64,000 nucleotides of DNA from Acephala macrosclerotiorum (lineage: Eukaryota; Ascomycota; Leotiomycetes; Helotiales; Mollisiaceae): the NCBI GenBank assembly GCA_014904845.1, contig MU119206.1:124001-188000 (forward strand). Direction: 5' to 3'. The position numbers were made by a program, and so were the translations under genes. Positions within the stretch are counted from its first letter, which is position 1. Each line of letters opens with the position of its first letter. Shown one piece after another: positions 60,201 through 64,000 of the stretch. Under the pieces are notes generated by a model, which was not told the origin of the DNA, did not search any database, and saw nothing but the letters and a program-made list of their open reading frames with translations.

Positions 60201-60967
60201 TAAAAAGACGTTCGCAGGTGAATCTTCAAGCTCAAGTCACGTGGCGTGATATTTGAAGGCTCGCAGGTGAATCCAGAGATGCCATTCAATGGAAGGTGGA
60301 AGAAATCTATGATTTGAAGATGCCCATGACTTTGGAACTGGGCATGTGCAGATATTGGAGAGCGATGATATGTGCTATTTGATGTAGGAGAGAGAAGCTA
60401 CAGCCAGGCAAGAGGACTGCGCGCATGACGCTGAAGGTGCTGAGCGATGCGCACAGCACCCGAGGCAAAATTATGACAGTGGTAATAATGCTAGGAGGGA
60501 TGTAGACAAGCCATTGTGTATATGATTTGTGCAGGCAGGTAGATGTGAGGTCAAGCTGGTCCCAACTAGAACGGCAGTCTGAAACTCGCGGATTGTGCTG
60601 TGCCATGGGACTTCGAATAGAAACGATAAGACCATGAATTGGATTCACAAAGAGTGCTGAAGTGGCAAGGAAGGGAACAGTAAAGCTTCTGAACATACCT
60701 CTGCTTCAACGTGCCGGCGAAGCCAGGCGTATTGGTGTCAACATACTGCGTGATACCGACGGCAAGCTCACGAGGCTCGTGGAGGGTAATGCTTTCAGCA
60801 ATATAGGCTTTCGGGTCCCTAGGTGGTGATCTGTACTCCATATTGGAAGCCATCCTGGGCTCTTCTACTGGTGGTTGTGGTGGTGTGTGTGATGTGGAAA
60901 TTATTGAGGTTGAAGAAGTTTTTTGTCTTTTGGGAAAAGGTTCATTTTCTGTGGAAGAGGTGGCCAT
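57273..60967 (-). CDS. PUS7: tRNA/RNA pseudouridine synthase, TruD/PUS7 family
   Basis: Exons 60967-60699, 60142-60022 and 59927-57273 join in phase to 1014 aa. The family signature is complete: FAGTLKQRYNDFHVNEIG across intron 1, KPKDFSFAGTKDRRATTNQR with the catalytic Asp, INYFGLQRFGTHGIGTDIVG, NNVASTRWVRYG, and the closing LGSSQYATMALRELMKAGG. A disordered, repeat-containing insert of about 200 residues separates the core (LVETDLDKLKRS) from that closing motif and makes the protein longer than yeast Pus7 (676 aa). Pus7 makes pseudouridine in U2 snRNA, tRNA and mRNA. Intron 1 is 556 nt, ten times the usual size here. Confidence 0.93.
57545..57765. repeat. internal repeat in the PUS7 tail
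   Basis: On the minus strand two copies of TTETIV(K/E)EEK-E-A with a following SSPKV are encoded about 25 codons apart, in the disordered insert before the closing motif. The DNA copies share gacgatgg and ctgatttctcc-like blocks with divergence. Confidence 0.6.
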
Positions 60968-61359
60968 ATTCAAGGTTGTTAGCGTGGCTTCGCTAGCGAT
61001 TTTTTTTCTTGCTATTGTCAAGATCAATACCCTAGTTTCGTTGTTGCAATTCACTCTCAATTGTCACGGTCGCAAGACGTCGAAGGTGAGTTTGAACTCT
61101 TCAGCATTGGCAGAATAGCTCAATTTGGACTAGTACTTAACATTTTCGCTTATACACCGCCCGGTACACAACTACACCTAACCACCAAGTAGTACAGGCG
61201 CAGGCACGCATTACCGTACAGAAACTTTTCAATTATCCCTCCCATTATAGGGCTTTGCAGTTCGGATGAGGCGTCCTTGAGTTCAGCAGATATGCTCTCC
61301 CAGACAGGCCTCTCCGATCTCAAACGATGGTCCAGTCCAAATGTCCCACTGTCTTCCGT
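60968..61359. promoter_or_regulatory. PUS7 promoter and SRA-gene 3' flank
   Basis: 392 bp between two minus-strand genes. The plus-strand frame from 60843 covers the PUS7 first exon in antisense and is not called. Confidence 0.3.
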
Positions 61360-63431
61360 TCATTCTTGCCGACAGCTGGCCTTCCTGGCAACCGTCGTAT
61401 AGCTACGGAATCCGGAATTGTTTAAGGCAGCTACGTTCTGCAACCATTCCTCCTTCTCTTGGCTTTGCTCTTCTTCCATTTGTCGCCAAATCGCAGCCTT
61501 CTCTTCCCCAGCTTGTGCCACCATTTCCCGTGCAACCCACTGGTTGTAGACTTCCCATTCGTCTAGGTGATGGGGTCTTGGAACTTGCATCACTAGAGAC
61601 ATTGGCTTCTGGTTGTCCAGCCTCTTCAGGATGATGTTGAATTTATGGGTGTTATCAACAGGATCGAGCTCGTATCCCCACTGTGTTCGTTCGTATCTAG
61701 CGAGGTATCAGTGGACCGCGGCTTAACCATTTTTGAATGTCCAAAATCTTGTCAAACATAGATAACTTACAATCCGTCATATCTGATGCCTCCTTTGGGG
61801 GCGAATCGGCTCCTTAGTCGGTGTCCACGGAGGACTCGGAACGGGCCACGGCGGTCCAGAAAGTGCCGCATCTCGTTAATTTCTTTGTCTCCGACAATGC
61901 CTGTTACACTGTATTGGGTCATGTTCGGTTCCGGTCCTTCCACCTCCTCCCCCTTTACCATTGCTAGTGCCGTCGGGCCGTAGGTCGGGTTGTTCGTTAC
62001 GACGGTCTCCCCTGCGGTGATGACTCCGTCTCGAGCGGCAGCGGTTTTGTTGGGCCACCATCTATTCAAGATTAGTTAAAAGCCATTACATCTAAGTTCT
62101 AAGGACACTCACTCTCCGGGTTTAAAGCCTGTTCCTCCCACAGTCCGGGCTCTTCTCGCCGCCAATGTTGTAATAGGAGCGGAGAAAATGGGACCGGTTC
62201 CCGCCTCATTCACGCCAATACTCATTCCCCTGAGCATGCCTCCGCGCTCATCCTCTCCCAAGTAATGTCCCTCAGAGAAGCCAATATCTGTGAAAGTGCT
62301 AGCAGCTTCTAGCATATCCTTCAACCTCATTTCGTCGATTCGGAACCATTTCTCTCCAAACATGTTCTGCCAGATGGGTTTCAACCGCCGAGCTTTGTCC
62401 AAAAGCCCCTCAGAGTCCAGGTCATTGTAAGCATCGGCGTTAGCGATCATAGTATCAAGAAGTTTGTCCATATGGGAGTCGAAAGCATCGTATATTGTCA
62501 TGGGGCAAACGTCCTGGATAATCGACATGAAGACCACCGACATCTCTGTAGCTCGTTCGGACGGAATTAGATTTCGATTCTATTAGAGTGTTAGCTTTCA
62601 ATATCTCACCGGTTGCGGTACATTGAATTTGAGTAATCGGTACTGGCCTCTACGCATTCCCTAATGAAATCAGTCAAACCACGCAGCTTGAGATTGTTCC
62701 AAGCATCATCGACAGTATATTTGTTTTCATATTCCGCTGATTCCGCAACAGAGACAGATCTCGCGGTAGCAGCTGCTGGAGAGCCAGTGGCAAATTGCAG
62801 TAAAGCTTGTTCTTCAATCAGATAATGTCCTTTCGTCGATAGGACTTTTTAACTTACCAAATGCGGACGAAGAAGTAGCAAGTGCCTTGGAACCATCGCT
62901 ACCACCATCGACAATTGTGTACAAGGGCACGAGGCTCGAAGCTGGCCCTTGCTCACTGTCCGGAGTCAAGACTGGGACACCCGTGTCACCCGAAGAGAGA
63001 CTGTCAGGTGGAGATATATTTTGGAGAGTGTTCTTGTTAGAAACAGAAGATGTTGTGACGGTGTTGCTGTCAACCTGTGAGGTATTGTATTGGAAATTGT
63101 CGCATTCCTCGAATCGTAGGCCCGTTTCGACTTCGAATTGGTCGATCATGTCTCTTTCTGGCGAGGGTGTACGAGAGCGACCAGTGTGGGAAGGATCGAA
63201 CTCAGGAAAGGATTCGGTAGGTGTGTTAACGTTTGTCATGTCTCTTTCTGGTGAAGGTGTGCGAGAGCTTCCGGTGTAGGATGGATCGAATTCAGGGAAG
63301 GGTTCGGTGGGCGTGTCGCCGGTGTCGGTGGAACTGGAGACGGAGGATGGGTCAGCGAGGGATCGATTGGGATCGCTGCCGTCCAAGAACAGGTTCTTGA
63401 AGCGACGTGCGAAATATTTGAGATCTCTCAT
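61360..63431 (-). CDS. SRA/YDG-domain protein (modified-DNA reader candidate)
   Basis: Exon ends supported: 63431-62858, from 62805, to 62113, 62061-61771 and 61696-61360. The C-terminal half holds an SRA-YDG domain: MSIGVNEAGTGPIF, TGIVGDKEINEMRHFL, FRVLRGHRLRSRFAPKGGIR, YDGLYERTQWGYELD and KFNIILKRLDNQKPMS, split by introns in phase 2. The N-terminal half is Ser/Pro-rich and contains two tandem copies of TPTE(P/S)FPEFDPS(Y/H)TG followed by SRTPSPERDM. SRA domains bind 5mC or other modified bases in DNA (UHRF1, plant SUVH, McrBC-type nucleases). The G-A-x-S motif of the usual binding pocket is not obvious here. The join between the exon from 62805 and the exon with MSVVFMSIIQDV (62543) was not resolved; the strongest donor (GTGAGA) breaks phase. 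Confidence 0.7.
63148..63325. repeat. tandem duplication of about 90 bp inside the SRA gene
   Basis: Two adjacent copies (about 63148-63237 and 63238-63325) start with catgtctctttctgg and share most positions. They encode the 29- to 30-residue repeat with TPSPERDM. The copies differ mainly by single-base changes, suggesting a fairly recent duplication under coding constraint. Confidence 0.85.
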
Positions 63432-64000
63432 GATTCCGTCGTCCCGAGTATCGGGGGACAATGGGTGTGCGGTGTTTCGAAGGGATGTGTTGAAGCTTTC
63501 GCCTTGACTCTCGAGCGTCGAAAATATGCGTGTTTTTAATGCCCCTGATATCTGGGGACAGTGTAAGACTTGCTTTGTAAGGGTGATAATCCAAGCAGAT
63601 ATTCCAAGGCAAAGTATGCTTGTGATAACGTGTTGAGGTGCGAAGTCTGCGTTGTTCCCCGGGGATATTGGCTGGCCGAGCCAATTCACAGAAGGAAAGA
63701 GCAAGCAACAACGACCCCTCGATACGCTAAACCACGAACTCGTCACGTACGATCACGCCCAATCTAGAAAATATGAACGACGTGTTGTGTGAAATTTAAA
63801 ATCTGTTTCAAGGAATCATGTTCTTGTTTGGCAAAGAAGTTAGATCCGAATGCCATCATCAAAGAGTTTCACCACATCAAGCAGTCAAAAATTCCAACGC
63901 ATTAACGGCTATGTTAGATCAGTAACTTTAATAGCTCTATTTAATTTTGTCAACACAGCGCTACATCTCGTTCGCGGGCTTCGGCGGAAGTCAACCTCCA
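63432..64000. other. right end of the window, no supported gene
   Basis: Upstream region of the SRA gene. The minus-strand frame stays open to about 63746 and includes a hydrophobic stretch (HVITSILCLGISAWIITLTK), but it has no ATG before the one at 63431. Either an upstream exon exists or the region is 5' leader. Nothing else is supported to the edge. Confidence 0.4.

Noticed and set aside
62814..63746. SRA gene start at 63746
   Set aside because: That codon is GTG; the first in-frame ATG is at 63431. An upstream exon is possible but was not seen.

Overview
This window is a gene-dense stretch of an ascomycete filamentous fungus (Pezizomycotina). The evidence is spliced genes with about 50-nt GT-AG introns and CTGAC-like branch sites, about 1.4 genes per 3 kb on both strands, two Zn2Cys6 regulators, fungal-type bifunctional ADE5,7, a SEC12, a CENP-A, and a mariner copy carrying RIP-like point mutations. 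Protein wording hints at Leotiomycetes, but that is inference from memory and is not shown here.

Layout. 0-4 kb: the 5' end of an F-box gene cut by the left edge, a Zn2Cys6 regulator with a broken reading frame, and a solo transposon terminal repeat. 6-21 kb: a housekeeping block with a glycosyltransferase-like type II membrane protein, RPF1, glycyl-tRNA synthetase, the PAK kinase CLA4, SEC12 and the tRNA isopentenyltransferase MOD5. 21-30 kb: a gene graveyard holding a dead GH39 beta-xylosidase and a roughly 6-kb dead secreted Ser/Thr-rich protein with six repeated NGGFE-type modules. 30-38 kb: an SDR oxidoreductase, a Derlin, centromeric histone H3 (CENP-A), homoserine kinase and ADE5,7, the last two divergent from one short promoter. 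38.8-46.5 kb: a possible accessory cluster of a Zn2Cys6 regulator, a frameshifted alpha/beta hydrolase, a xanthine-dioxygenase-like enzyme and a zinc alcohol dehydrogenase. 46.5-51 kb: a repeat pocket with a 186-bp MITE, a dead Tc1/mariner element and AT-rich DNA, flanked by two paralogous IFI6/27-like genes. 51-61 kb: housekeeping genes RPS22, RPS12, PIN4/PAR14, cysteine dioxygenase and PUS7, plus two unknowns. 61-63.4 kb: an SRA/YDG-domain protein.

Themes. Several genes make or modify the translation apparatus (RPF1, GRS1, MOD5, RPS22, RPS12, PUS7, PIN4). GRS1 and MOD5 both have two in-frame start codons that fit dual mitochondrial and cytosolic targeting. Decay takes two forms. The mariner keeps one unbroken frame interrupted only by point-mutation stops, while the 21-30 kb pseudogenes have both indels and stops. 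Short local tandem duplications recur: two behind CLA4, one in the SRA gene and one in the PUS7 tail. All gene models were built by hand from splice-phase consistency; no database search was possible. No CRISPR array, rRNA or convincing tRNA was seen.
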